From: Gudongella sp964604145
Lineage (GTDB): Bacteria > Bacillota > Clostridia > Tissierellales > Tissierellaceae
Reading direction: 5' to 3'
Assembly (NCBI GenBank): GCA_964604145.1
Contig: CAZRXS010000062.1
Location: 1 to 7,672, forward strand
Length of the DNA: 7,672 nucleotides
The position numbers and the translations under genes were made by a program. The notes under the pieces were generated by a model. It ran no database searches. It was not told the origin of the DNA and saw only the letters and a list, made by a program, of their open reading frames with translations. Shown here piece after piece: positions 1 through 6,103 of the stretch. How positions within the stretch are numbered: position 1 is the first letter of the stretch; every line of letters begins with the position of its first letter.

Positions 1-468
1 TTCAATAATAGGTTCTTTTGTGCTTGCTGCATACATTAAAAATGGTGCTATAAATACAAGTACAATGGAAAGAATAAGATACAACATTGCAGAGTTTGGC
101 ACAAACATCATATATACCTTATAGAGTGTGGCAAAAGCAACTACGGCAAAAGCTATCCCAAATAAAAATCCGATTATAGGGATACCAGATATAACAAATG
201 AGATAGCACTTCCTCCAAGAAGTATAATAGCTAAATTTTCAATCTGATAACCAAATAAATCTAATCTATCCCCTGCTACCTTACCCAAAAGATAAGCGTT
301 TGCAATGGGTATAAATGAGAGCCAAGAGTTTTCTATATTTAGTTTATCTGCCATTCTCTTAAGAGCTAGAGCCCCTACAATATAAGCAATAAGTCCATAA
401 AGTATTACAATTCCAAGAAAGGCACCAAAAAATGCTAACCAACCATAACCGTAACCATAATCATCCAT
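1..468 (-). CDS. Hypothetical multi-pass membrane protein (partial, runs off the left edge)
   Basis: An open frame of 156 codons starts with ATG at 468 and is still open at position 1, so the C-terminus is missing. The start is fixed by an excellent ribosome binding site, GGAGGTG at 480-474, six bases before the ATG. The protein begins with a Tyr/Gly-rich stretch (MDDYGYGYGW). Hydrophobic segments follow at about residues 11-36, 77-115 (probably two helices) and 127-147. Between the first two lies a semi-conserved segment, WLSFIPIANAYLLGKVAG (residues 49-66). Similar W-x-x-(W/F)-IPI-x-N-x-Y-x-LGK segments occur in small uncharacterised membrane proteins of Clostridia; this comparison is from memory. 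No catalytic motif is visible and I do not assign a function. It is divergent from the nitroreductase gene and has a possible sigma-B-like promoter at 543-519. Confidence is high that it is a gene and low for any role. Confidence 0.85.
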   Translation of the reverse strand, partial: MDDYGYGYGWLAFFGAFLGIVILYGLIAYIVGALALKRMADKLNIENSWLSFIPIANAYLLGKVAGDRLDLFGYQIENLAIILLGGSAISFVISGIPIIGFLFGIAFAVVAFATLYKVYMMFVPNSAMLYLILSIVLVFIAPFLMYAASTKEPIIE

Positions 469-482
469 AAAAACACCTCCAT

Positions 483-497
483 TCTTATCTTATCTTA
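483..497. repeat. Three tandem copies of TCTTA in the leader of the membrane protein gene
   Basis: TCTTA occurs at 483-487, 488-492 and 493-497. On the minus-strand transcript this is TAAGA three times, ending two bases before the GGAGGTG ribosome binding site. Slippage would lengthen the leader without altering the spacing from ribosome binding site to start codon. It is most likely just a low-complexity A/G-rich leader. Confidence 0.4.
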
Positions 498-518
498 TTT
501 AAACTAGTATTAAACTAT

Positions 519-543
519 TTACCCATATTAAGAGAGGTATAAC
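519..543 (-). promoter_or_regulatory. Possible sigma-B-type promoter of the membrane protein gene
   Basis: Read on the minus strand, GTTATA (543-538) is followed by 13 bases and then GGGTAA (524-519). Transcription would start near 512, about 43 bases before the ATG at 468. The -10 box fits the sigma-B consensus GGGTAT/A. The -35 matches GTTTAA at only four of six positions. The support comes mainly from the same spacing recurring upstream of three other genes in the window. Confidence 0.45.
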
Positions 544-681
544 ATAATGATTGAATTTAATAGCTTTTATTGATAAGATTTCGTTAAGAACAATATCTAA
601 GAAATACGAGTTGTATTAGAAGTAGGTTTATAGATTGATACTTTTAGAAAAAATGAAGTGGATAAGAAAGGAGTAGTGTAT

Positions 682-1254
682 ATGTTAAGAGATTTGGTTT
701 TAAAAAACAGGTCTTACAGAAGATTTTATCAAGAGGAGAAGATTTCTAGAGACGAACTTTTAGAGTGGGTTGATTTGGCAAGGTTGACTTCTAGTGGTGC
801 AAACCTACAGAACCTGAAATTTGTTATTATAAATGAAGAAGATAAAAATGAGAAGGTTTTTAAAGAACTTAAGTGGGCAGGGTATTTAAAAGATTGGGAT
901 GGACCAGAAGAAGGTGAAAAGCCATCAGCATATATCGTAATGCTTGTTGATACAGAAATTGGGTCAAATGTATTTTGGCACCATGGGCTAGCTGCTCAAA
1001 GCATATTACTTGGTGCAACTGAAAAAGGCTTCGGAGGCTGTATGTTTGCAAGCTACAATAAGGAAAATATAAAGAAAGCTTTAGGAATTTCAGATAGGTA
1101 TGAAATATTAATGGTTATAGCACTTGGTAAGCCAAAAGAAGAAGTAGTGCTGGATGATATAGGCACAGATGGGGATATAAAATACTGGAGAGATGAAAAT
1201 AAGGTACACCATGTTCCAAAGAGAAGGCTTGAGGATATAGTATTAGACTTGTAA
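682..1254 (+). CDS. Nitroreductase-family FMN-dependent oxidoreductase
   Basis: 190 residues, close to the usual 170-220 of single-domain nitroreductases. Family members use FMN and NAD(P)H to reduce nitroaromatics, quinones, flavins or related substrates in the cytoplasm; the substrate here cannot be read from sequence. Visible family marks are the N-terminal phosphate-binding motif NRSYRRF (residues 9-15), SSGANLQ (37-43) at the position of the usual S-x-x-N-x-Q flavin contact, a central helix AAQSILLGATEKGFGGC (104-120), and the closing GKPKEEV (149-155). The tail (YWRDENKVHHVPKRRLEDI, 168-186) is of a type I associate with anaerobic Bacillota homologues. I chose the ATG at 682 because AAAGGAG (667-673) sits eight bases upstream. 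An in-frame GTG at 658 has no ribosome binding site and would place this Shine-Dalgarno inside the gene. It stands alone and is followed by a terminator. No convincing promoter was found in 540-660. Confidence 0.92.
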   Translation: MLRDLVLKNRSYRRFYQEEKISRDELLEWVDLARLTSSGANLQNLKFVIINEEDKNEKVFKELKWAGYLKDWDGPEEGEKPSAYIVMLVDTEIGSNVFWHHGLAAQSILLGATEKGFGGCMFASYNKENIKKALGISDRYEILMVIALGKPKEEVVLDDIGTDGDIKYWRDENKVHHVPKRRLEDIVLDL

Positions 1255-1275
1255 TAGGAGCGGATAGAGTGAAGG

Positions 1276-1307
1276 AAAACCATTAGGAAACTTTCCTAAT
1301 GGTTTTT
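1276..1307 (+). terminator. Rho-independent terminator of the nitroreductase gene
   Basis: A perfect stem AAAACCATTAGG (1276-1287) pairs with CCTAATGGTTTT (1295-1306) around the loop AAACTTT, and a T-run continues the 3' arm to 1307. It lies 22 bases past the stop codon. On the minus strand the same hairpin lies about 50 bases past the end of the acetyltransferase, but its U-tract there (TTTTCCTTC) is weaker. It may serve both convergent genes. Confidence 0.88.
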
Positions 1308-1356
1308 ATAAAAGGATGTGTAATTTTTTAACTGCACTACACTTACATATATCATT

Positions 1357-1905
1357 TTATTTCTCATTTAAAAGAACCATATGAATATGATCTTCCCATT
1401 TTCCATTTAATAAGATATATTTTTTGGCTAGCCCCTCATTATAAAAACCTAATTTTTCCACAACTCTTATTGAAGCTAGGTTTCTGGGCATAATATTTGC
1501 TTCTATTCTGTGGAGTCCATAGTTATTAAAGGCTATTTCTACCATTTTCTCTACAGCTTCAGTCATATAGCCTTTGTTTAATTCATCTTTATCAAGTTTA
1601 TATCCAAGAAAACAAGATTGGAAGGGACCGCGAATTATATTATCAAGAGAGATTGAACCTATTATTCTTTTCTTATTATTTTTTTTGAATACCCAAAATT
1701 GCAATGACTTTTCTAACTTAAAGTTATCCATATCTCTTTTTAGAGACATTTTTTGATAATCAAGCGTGTAATAATTTTCATTCTTTTCTGTTTCCCATTT
1801 TTCAAGGAAATTTTTATTCCTTAAGACATAATCCAATACAAGAGATGCATAAGTTCCATCTAATGTTTTTAGAATAAGCCTATCTGTTTTATATAAAGTC
1901 TTCAT
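1357..1905 (-). CDS. GNAT N-acetyltransferase, RimJ/RimL type
   Basis: 182 residues, the normal length for this GNAT subfamily (Acetyltransf_3 type), which transfers acetyl from acetyl-CoA to an amine, either a protein N-terminus or a small molecule. It opens with the typical TDRLILKTL strand (residues 7-15). Strand beta-4 is at IIGSISLDNI (81-90). The pyrophosphate-binding motif A is NKGYMTEAVEKMVEIAF (110-126), equivalent to the usual G-x-GYATEA. Motif B includes HRIEANIMPRNLASIRV (132-148) and VEKLGF (149-154), followed by GKWEDHIHMVLL (168-179). The first glycine of the Q/R-x-x-G-x-G/A signature is Asn here, which is a common variation. The start at 1905 is supported by GGAGTGA (1919-1913), seven bases upstream. 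The acceptor substrate is unknown. It is convergent with the nitroreductase and divergent from the importer operon. No sigma-B-like box precedes it. Confidence 0.93.
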   Translation of the reverse strand: MKTLYKTDRLILKTLDGTYASLVLDYVLRNKNFLEKWETEKNENYYTLDYQKMSLKRDMDNFKLEKSLQFWVFKKNNKKRIIGSISLDNIIRGPFQSCFLGYKLDKDELNKGYMTEAVEKMVEIAFNNYGLHRIEANIMPRNLASIRVVEKLGFYNEGLAKKYILLNGKWEDHIHMVLLNEK

Positions 1906-2066
1906 TATATAATCACTCCGTTTTTAACTTACTTGTAGTATTAGAAAAGAGAGTCTTAGATGTCCGTTTCCTCTTAGGGATAGAACATTTTTTATATAGA
2001 TGTCTTCGGATTTTTATTATATCGTCCTCTATACAGTTTAATATACCACAAAAAGTTCTATTTATG

Positions 2067-2089
2067 CTCTATGTTAGAATTAAATAGAG
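2067..2089. repeat. Imperfect dyad upstream of the importer operon
   Basis: CTCTAT (2067-2072) and ATAGAG (2084-2089) form a 6-base inverted repeat around an 11-base AT-rich centre. It lies about 40-60 bases upstream of the likely promoter of the importer operon, where an operator or activator site could sit. It could equally be chance in AT-rich DNA. Apart from this and the promoter boxes, I see nothing specific in the gene-free stretch 1906-2200. Confidence 0.25.
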
Positions 2090-2116
2090 TAGAATCTATG
2101 TGGATAATATTAGGGA

Positions 2117-2146
2117 TTAATACGGAAGTTTATATTTTTTTATAAA
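2117..2146 (+). promoter_or_regulatory. Possible housekeeping (sigma-A) promoter of the importer operon
   Basis: TTAATA (2117-2122), an 18-base spacer and TATAAA (2141-2146) give a moderate match to TTGACA-N17-TATAAT. It overlaps the sigma-B-like promoter almost completely, so the two readings compete or the operon has dual control. Confidence 0.3.
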
Positions 2147-2152
2147 GGGTAA
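2128..2152 (+). promoter_or_regulatory. Sigma-B-type promoter of the osmoprotectant importer operon
   Basis: GTTTAT (2128-2133), exactly 13 bases, then GGGTAA (2147-2152) agree closely with the sigma-B consensus (GTTTAA, 12-15 bases, GGGTAT). Transcription would begin near 2160, giving a leader of about 40 bases before the ATG at 2201. General-stress sigma control is known for osmoprotectant transporters in Bacillus and Listeria, and the E. coli yehZYXW operon is under the stress sigma factor RpoS. The biology therefore fits, but the call rests on motif alone. Confidence 0.6.
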
Positions 2153-2200
2153 AAAATGTTTACATAAGTTTGATAATTTAAGGGTAAATGGGGGATTAAA

Positions 2201-3154
2201 ATGAAGATAAAGAAATTTATAATGATTATAACAATGCTTTTGATAGCATCATTAGCAGTATCTTGCGCTAGTCCAAAGGGCGATTCAGGGGAAGTTAAAA
2301 ATCCAGATGATCCAATAGTATTGGGTTCTTTTGTAGATACTGAAGGTGGCATACTTGGAAATATGATTCTTCTCGTTTTAGAAAAGGAAGGCTATAAAGT
2401 AACCGATAAGGTTCAATTTGGTACTCCTGATGTACACAGAAACGCTCTACTTCAAGGAGAATTAGATATTGGGATAGACTACACTGGAAATGGTCAATAC
2501 TACTCAGATAATGCAGATGAAGAGGCTTGGAGAGATGCAGATTTAGGATATGAAACTATTAAAACTTATGATATGGATAATAATAGTCTAGTGTGGCTAC
2601 AACCAGCAAAGGCTAATAACACTGAAATGCTTGCAGTAAAAAGAGATTTTGCTGAAGCTAATGATTTAGAAGATTTAGATGATTTTGCTGAGTATGTCAA
2701 TAATGGTGGTCAAGTAAAGTTTATAACAAGTCAGTTATTTGCAGAAAAGAAATTTGGCTTGTTGGGGATGGAAGAAGCTTATGGATTTAAATTAAATCCA
2801 GACCAGCTTATACTACTTCCACATGGGAACACAGCAGAGACAATAAGCGCGCTTGCAAATGAGACAGATGGTGTAAACTTTGCACTTGTATATGGAACAG
2901 ATGGATCTTTGGTTGATTTAGACTTAGTAGTTCTAGATGACCCTCAATCAATACCACCTGTATTTGAGCCATCTGCAATAGTTAGGGCAGAAGTATTAGA
3001 AAAATATCCAGAAATTAAAGATATTATTGAAGGTGTTTTTGAATCATTGAATTTGCAAAACTTACAAACTATGAATAAAAATGTAATTGTAGATGGAATG
3101 TCTCCAAAAGATGTGGCAAAAGAGCATTTAACTAACGAGGGCTTTTTAGACTAG
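2201..3154 (+). CDS. osmF: Osmoprotectant (glycine betaine-type) ABC importer, substrate-binding lipoprotein, OsmF/YehZ type
   Basis: A 317-residue extracytoplasmic binding protein that would capture a compatible solute and deliver it to the membrane permeases. The N-terminus MKIKKFIMIITML is a lipoprotein signal peptide. The lipobox is SLAVSC, with Cys22 as the acylated residue, followed by a polar linker. The mature part is the OpuAC-like two-lobe fold. Family marks are SFVDTEGGILGN (43-54), GELDIGIDYTGNGQYY (86-101), SLVWLQPAKANNT (129-141) and the hinge/ligand segment VYGTDG (230-235). These correspond to the DTEG, EYTGNG, PA-x-ANNT and AYGTDG stretches I remember from E. coli YehZ (OsmF, 305 aa). 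The OpuBC/OpuCC-type FPPY tyrosine is not present: residues 251-255 are IPPVF. YehZ in E. coli binds glycine betaine with low affinity, so the ligand here is not certain. The start is supported by GGGGGA at 2190-2195. It is the first gene of a four-gene operon, with 21 bases to the next gene. Confidence 0.93.
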   Translation: MKIKKFIMIITMLLIASLAVSCASPKGDSGEVKNPDDPIVLGSFVDTEGGILGNMILLVLEKEGYKVTDKVQFGTPDVHRNALLQGELDIGIDYTGNGQYYSDNADEEAWRDADLGYETIKTYDMDNNSLVWLQPAKANNTEMLAVKRDFAEANDLEDLDDFAEYVNNGGQVKFITSQLFAEKKFGLLGMEEAYGFKLNPDQLILLPHGNTAETISALANETDGVNFALVYGTDGSLVDLDLVVLDDPQSIPPVFEPSAIVRAEVLEKYPEIKDIIEGVFESLNLQNLQTMNKNVIVDGMSPKDVAKEHLTNEGFLD

Positions 3155-3175
3155 CTTAGGCTTGGCGGTGAACTT

Positions 3176-4324
3176 ATGGACAAAATTAAAGATAAAACAT
3201 TGCTACTCCTTTCTTTAGTAGGAGTAGCTACACTTATATTTATGCCAATAGTAACATATAAGCCTAATAGAATTTCTCAGGGAGTTCAATATGGGAGCAT
3301 AGAATATTTGGGACAAGTTGTGATTTTTATAGTTTTATTATGGGTCATTTTAATGGCTCTGTCTTTTTATACAAAAAATAAAAAAGGTTTATTAGTATTT
3401 ATTGTCTTAACAGTACTTTTTATAGCTTTATTTTGGAGCCTTCAAATAAATTCTGGAGATTATATAGAAAACCCAGCAGCTAGGATAAGTTTATCAAGTG
3501 GATTTTATATTCAGATGTTTTTAATGTATATACTTTTTTCAACATATACTGGCAAGAGTGAGGGATATAGAATTCTTAAAACACTAGGGCTTTTATCTAT
3601 TATTGGTGTATTAGGATTTTTATTTTTACAAGGTGCATTTAATGAGTTTTCAATTATAAAAGAATATTATTCAAAGGAATCTCAATTTTTTGAAAATCTA
3701 AGAATACATGCAATCTTAACATTTTCCTCAGTTATTACTGGTGCAATTATAGCTATTCCTCTAGGATTTTTAGCATATTCTAAAAAGCGACTAGAGGGTA
3801 AGATAATGGTTCCTCTTTCTATAATAGAAACAATTCCCAGCCTTTCACTTTTTGCAATATTTTTAGTGCCCCTATCTGGTCTTGGCAAGGTCGGGTTTTT
3901 TAATGCACTTGGGGTTAGTGGGATAGGGTGGGCACCGGCTTATTTAGCACTTACACTTTATACATTACTCCCAATTGGAAGAAATACCCTAACAGGTTTT
4001 TATTCAGTTGATAGAAATATAATCCAAGCTGCAAAGGGTATGGGAATGAGCAAATCACAAGTGTTAAGTAAAATTGAACTACCACTTGCTTTCCCAGTAA
4101 TATTTACGGGCATAAGGATAGCATTTATCCAAACTATAGGTGGAGCAGTTTTGGCAGGTTTAGTTGGTGGTGGTGGAATGGGAACTTTTGTATTCCTTGG
4201 ACTTGGAGAAGCTTCACCAGATTTAATCTTACTGGGAGTGTTGCCAATAGTATTTTTTACAATTATACTAGACTATCTTTTAAAAGGATTTGAAAAAACT
4301 ATAAGGAGGGTTATTTATGATTAA
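3176..4324 (+). CDS. yehY: Osmoprotectant ABC importer permease with extended N-terminus, YehY type
   Basis: 382 residues, against 385 for E. coli YehY and about 215-240 for ordinary OpuCB/OpuCD permeases. The first 175 residues carry five extra hydrophobic helices (about 9-28, 44-66, 71-90, 106-124 and 136-153). The standard BPD_transp_1 permease domain begins near residue 170. The ATPase-contacting EAA loop is AAKGMGMSKSQVLSKIELP (285-303), followed by GIRIAF (312-317) and the glycine-rich GGAVLAGLVGGGGMG (322-336). In the family it forms the transmembrane path together with the small permease encoded two genes later. The role of the extra helices is unknown. The ribosome binding site GGCGGTG (3164-3170) is weaker than its neighbours', which may lower its dose relative to the binding protein. 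The 3' end overlaps the ATPase gene by eight bases, which suggests translational coupling. Confidence 0.93.
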   Translation: MDKIKDKTLLLLSLVGVATLIFMPIVTYKPNRISQGVQYGSIEYLGQVVIFIVLLWVILMALSFYTKNKKGLLVFIVLTVLFIALFWSLQINSGDYIENPAARISLSSGFYIQMFLMYILFSTYTGKSEGYRILKTLGLLSIIGVLGFLFLQGAFNEFSIIKEYYSKESQFFENLRIHAILTFSSVITGAIIAIPLGFLAYSKKRLEGKIMVPLSIIETIPSLSLFAIFLVPLSGLGKVGFFNALGVSGIGWAPAYLALTLYTLLPIGRNTLTGFYSVDRNIIQAAKGMGMSKSQVLSKIELPLAFPVIFTGIRIAFIQTIGGAVLAGLVGGGGMGTFVFLGLGEASPDLILLGVLPIVFFTIILDYLLKGFEKTIRRVIYD

Positions 4325-5246
4325 GATAAAGAATGTTGTAAAAAAATATGGAGATTTTACAGCTGTAGATAACCTTTCATTAACAGTAAATAAAGCAGAA
4401 TTTCTTGTGATACTTGGTCCTTCAGGGTGTGGTAAGTCAACTCTTCTTAGGTTAATAAATAAGATGACAAAGAGGACAAGCGGAGAGATAGAAGTTGAAG
4501 GAGAGAATATTGATGATTTAAAGGGTGAGGAATTAAGAAAAACCATAGGTTATGTTATCCAAAGTATAGGACTATTTCCTCATATGAATGTCAAGAGAAA
4601 TATCGCGACAGTGCCCCAGCTCCTTAAATGGGATGAAAAAAAGATTGATAAAAGAGTAGATGAGATGCTAGTATTGGCAGGGCTAGAACCAGACCTATAT
4701 AAGTTAAAAAAGCCATCACAACTTTCTGGTGGTGAAGCGCAAAGAGTTGGAGTAGCAAGAGCTTTAGCATCTGATCCAGATATACTTCTTATGGATGAAC
4801 CATTTGGAGCAGTTGACCCAATAAATAGGTTAAGACTACAAAAAGAATTTCGCCAAGTTCAAAGACGTCTTAAAAAAACTGTTGTCTTTGTAACTCACGA
4901 TACTGACGAAGCACTTCTTCTTGCAGATAGAATATGTATAATGAATCAGGGAAAAATTGTGCAAATGGATACACCAGAACGTATAGTACTCTATCCAAAA
5001 GATGATTTTGTTAAGAGCTTTTTTAAAGGAGAAGGGATTTTAACGATTCTTTCTAGAAAAGATGCGATAGATTATGCAGAAGCGATTCCATCAGAAGGAG
5101 AGGGTTTAAAGAAGGATGCAACCTTAAGAGATGCACTAACATTAATGTTAACTACAGGAAAAAATAGACTGGCAGTTGGGGATGGGAGTATCTCTTGGGA
5201 AGGGTTACTAAAAATAGCTAGGAGTGAGATAGATGGAGAAGAATAG
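4317..5246 (+). CDS. yehX: Osmoprotectant ABC importer ATPase, YehX type
   Basis: 309 residues, matching YehX (308 aa). It hydrolyses ATP on the cytoplasmic side to drive import through the two permeases. All nucleotide-binding motifs are intact: Walker A GPSGCGKS (34-41), Q-loop Gln82, signature LSGGEAQRV (136-144), Walker B ILLMDEP (156-162), D-loop near 164-167 and H-loop His194 (VTHDTDEA). The segment FPHMNVKRNI (87-96) is typical of the quaternary-amine importer ATPases. After residue 240 only about 70 residues remain, and DATLRDALTLMLTTGKNRLAV (267-287, broken between residues) looks like part of one CBS unit. OpuA/OpuC-type ATPases have two full CBS domains, which sense ionic strength or c-di-AMP, so such regulation is probably absent or altered here. 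The start has a strong site, AAGGAGGG (4303-4310). The gene overlaps the permease genes on both sides. Confidence 0.95.
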   Translation: MIKIKNVVKKYGDFTAVDNLSLTVNKAEFLVILGPSGCGKSTLLRLINKMTKRTSGEIEVEGENIDDLKGEELRKTIGYVIQSIGLFPHMNVKRNIATVPQLLKWDEKKIDKRVDEMLVLAGLEPDLYKLKKPSQLSGGEAQRVGVARALASDPDILLMDEPFGAVDPINRLRLQKEFRQVQRRLKKTVVFVTHDTDEALLLADRICIMNQGKIVQMDTPERIVLYPKDDFVKSFFKGEGILTILSRKDAIDYAEAIPSEGEGLKKDATLRDALTLMLTTGKNRLAVGDGSISWEGLLKIARSEIDGEE

Positions 5247-5967
5247 TAAAGGCATTATTGTAGCTATTATTTTATCTATTATTTTAGCTATTATGGTTAT
5301 ATATTCAAAAGCTTTTGAATCAATACTCTATCAGCTTGTTAGCTCTAAAAGTGAAGTTGGATCTCGAACGCTTCTTAGGGTTTATTTTGGCCAACATATA
5401 TGGATGGTGTTATTATCTAGTCTTATTGCAGTTTTTATTGGAGTAATTCTTGGAGTATTTGTAACCACAAGCTATGGACATGAATTTAAAGAACCACTTC
5501 TAAAAGGGGTTAGTTTGGGGCAAGCTTTTCCATCTCCAGCCCTACTTGCCTTAACTGTGCCTCTTTTGGGATATGGAATTGAGGGCGCCTTAATTGCACT
5601 TGTAATATACGCTTTAATGCCAATCATATACAATGTAGTAGTTGGAATTGAAGAGGTGCCAAAGGATATTGTAGATGCAGCTAAAGGAATGGGTATGACA
5701 GAAGAGGAGATTTATATAAAAATAAAAATTCCATTAGCACTAAATGTAATGCTAGGTGGGATTAGAACGGCACTTGTTATAAATATAAGTGCTACGACCC
5801 TTGCAGCAGCAGTTGGTGCTGGGGGACTTGGAGTATTAGTTGTAAATGGAGTGCGGACATTTGATATGGTGCTAATACTTGAAGGTGCAATTCCAGTTAC
5901 AATCCTTGCAATTATAGTAGAATTACTCTTAAAACAATTACAAGAAAAGCTTATTTGGGAATATTAA
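5233..5967 (+). CDS. yehW: Osmoprotectant ABC importer permease, YehW type
   Basis: 244 residues, equal to the 243 of E. coli YehW. A single N-terminal helix (8-24) precedes a short periplasm-side segment and the five-helix BPD_transp_1 domain beginning near residue 55 (QHIWMVLLSSLIAVFIG, 54-70). The EAA loop is DAAKGMGMTEEEIYIKIKIP (148-167), followed by GIRTALVINISATTLAAAVG (176-195) and AGGLG (196-200). It should pair with the larger permease to form the channel. Its ATG lies inside the ATPase gene (14-base overlap), with GGAGTGAG (5221-5228) four bases upstream, so it is translationally coupled. It is the last gene of the operon. No canonical U-tract terminator follows, so some read-through into the next gene is possible. 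Confidence 0.93.
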   Translation: MEKNSKGIIVAIILSIILAIMVIYSKAFESILYQLVSSKSEVGSRTLLRVYFGQHIWMVLLSSLIAVFIGVILGVFVTTSYGHEFKEPLLKGVSLGQAFPSPALLALTVPLLGYGIEGALIALVIYALMPIIYNVVVGIEEVPKDIVDAAKGMGMTEEEIYIKIKIPLALNVMLGGIRTALVINISATTLAAAVGAGGLGVLVVNGVRTFDMVLILEGAIPVTILAIIVELLLKQLQEKLIWEY

Positions 5968-5972
5968 AAAAA

Positions 5973-6069
5973 GCTTAAGCAAATTGAGATTAAAGCAAAA
6001 TGCTAATTTTCCTATTAACCATATTGGGCTAATGATGTTCAATATTGTGTAAATATAATTTGCTTGGGT
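5973..6069. repeat. Inverted repeats in the gap between the importer operon and the PfpI gene
   Basis: Two nested dyads are visible. A perfect 9-base pair, AAGCAAATT (5977-5985) and AATTTGCTT (6057-6065), brackets most of the gap. Inside it, ATATTG (6021-6026) and CAATAT (6040-6045) can form a small hairpin, extendable by G-U pairs to nine pairs with a seven-base loop. Neither is followed by a U-tract, so neither is a standard terminator. They could stabilise the 3' end of the importer mRNA or act as a protein-binding site. The right arm of the outer repeat lies in the spacer of the proposed PfpI promoter. Confidence 0.35.
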
Positions 6070-6071
6070 AT
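6047..6071 (+). promoter_or_regulatory. Sigma-B-type promoter of the PfpI operon, with an embedded TATAAT box
   Basis: GTGTAA (6047-6052), 13 bases and GGGTAT (6066-6071) match the sigma-B consensus at five and six of six positions. A transcript would begin near 6079, about 25 bases before the TTG start. The spacer contains a perfect sigma-A -10 hexamer, TATAAT (6054-6059), but no good -35 lies 16-18 bases before it. The B. subtilis homologue YfkM is a known sigma-B-dependent general stress protein (Gsp18), which supports the assignment. Confidence 0.55.
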
Positions 6072-6103
6072 AAGTAATATGGAAACTTTAAGGGGGGATA
6101 AGA

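Noticed and set aside
612..641. A sigma-A promoter for the nitroreductase (TTGTAT near 611 with GATACT near 636)
   Set aside because: The spacing is 19 and the -10 matches only four positions. It is no better than other AT-rich alternatives.
658..681. GTG at 658 as start of the nitroreductase
   Set aside because: It has no ribosome binding site, and the strong AAAGGAG at 667-673 lies inside this extension at the right distance for the ATG at 682, where the protein also gains a normal family N-terminus.
1053..1283. Antisense open frames inside the nitroreductase, permease, ATPase and PfpI genes
   Set aside because: They lie opposite strongly supported genes, lack ribosome binding sites and encode low-complexity peptides without family features.
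1268..1285. Tiny GTG-started frame of five codons with AGGAG upstream, just before the nitroreductase terminator
   Set aside because: It is too short to assess and ends inside the terminator stem. Chance is the simpler explanation.
1957..2004. TAGATGTC repeated at 1957-1964 and 1997-2004
   Set aside because: Two 8-base copies 40 bases apart in AT-rich DNA with no third copy or symmetry are weak evidence for a binding site.
1981..2060. TAGAAC (1981-1986) and GTTCTA (2055-2060) as a long-range hairpin or riboswitch
   Set aside because: The stem is 6-7 bases across a loop of about 70 bases with no internal conserved structure, and it lies upstream of the likely transcription start.
2182..2187. 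A second GGGTAA upstream of the importer operon
   Set aside because: No -35-like element lies 12-15 bases before it (GTTTAC at 2158 is 18 bases away), and a transcript from it would begin at or inside the ribosome binding site.
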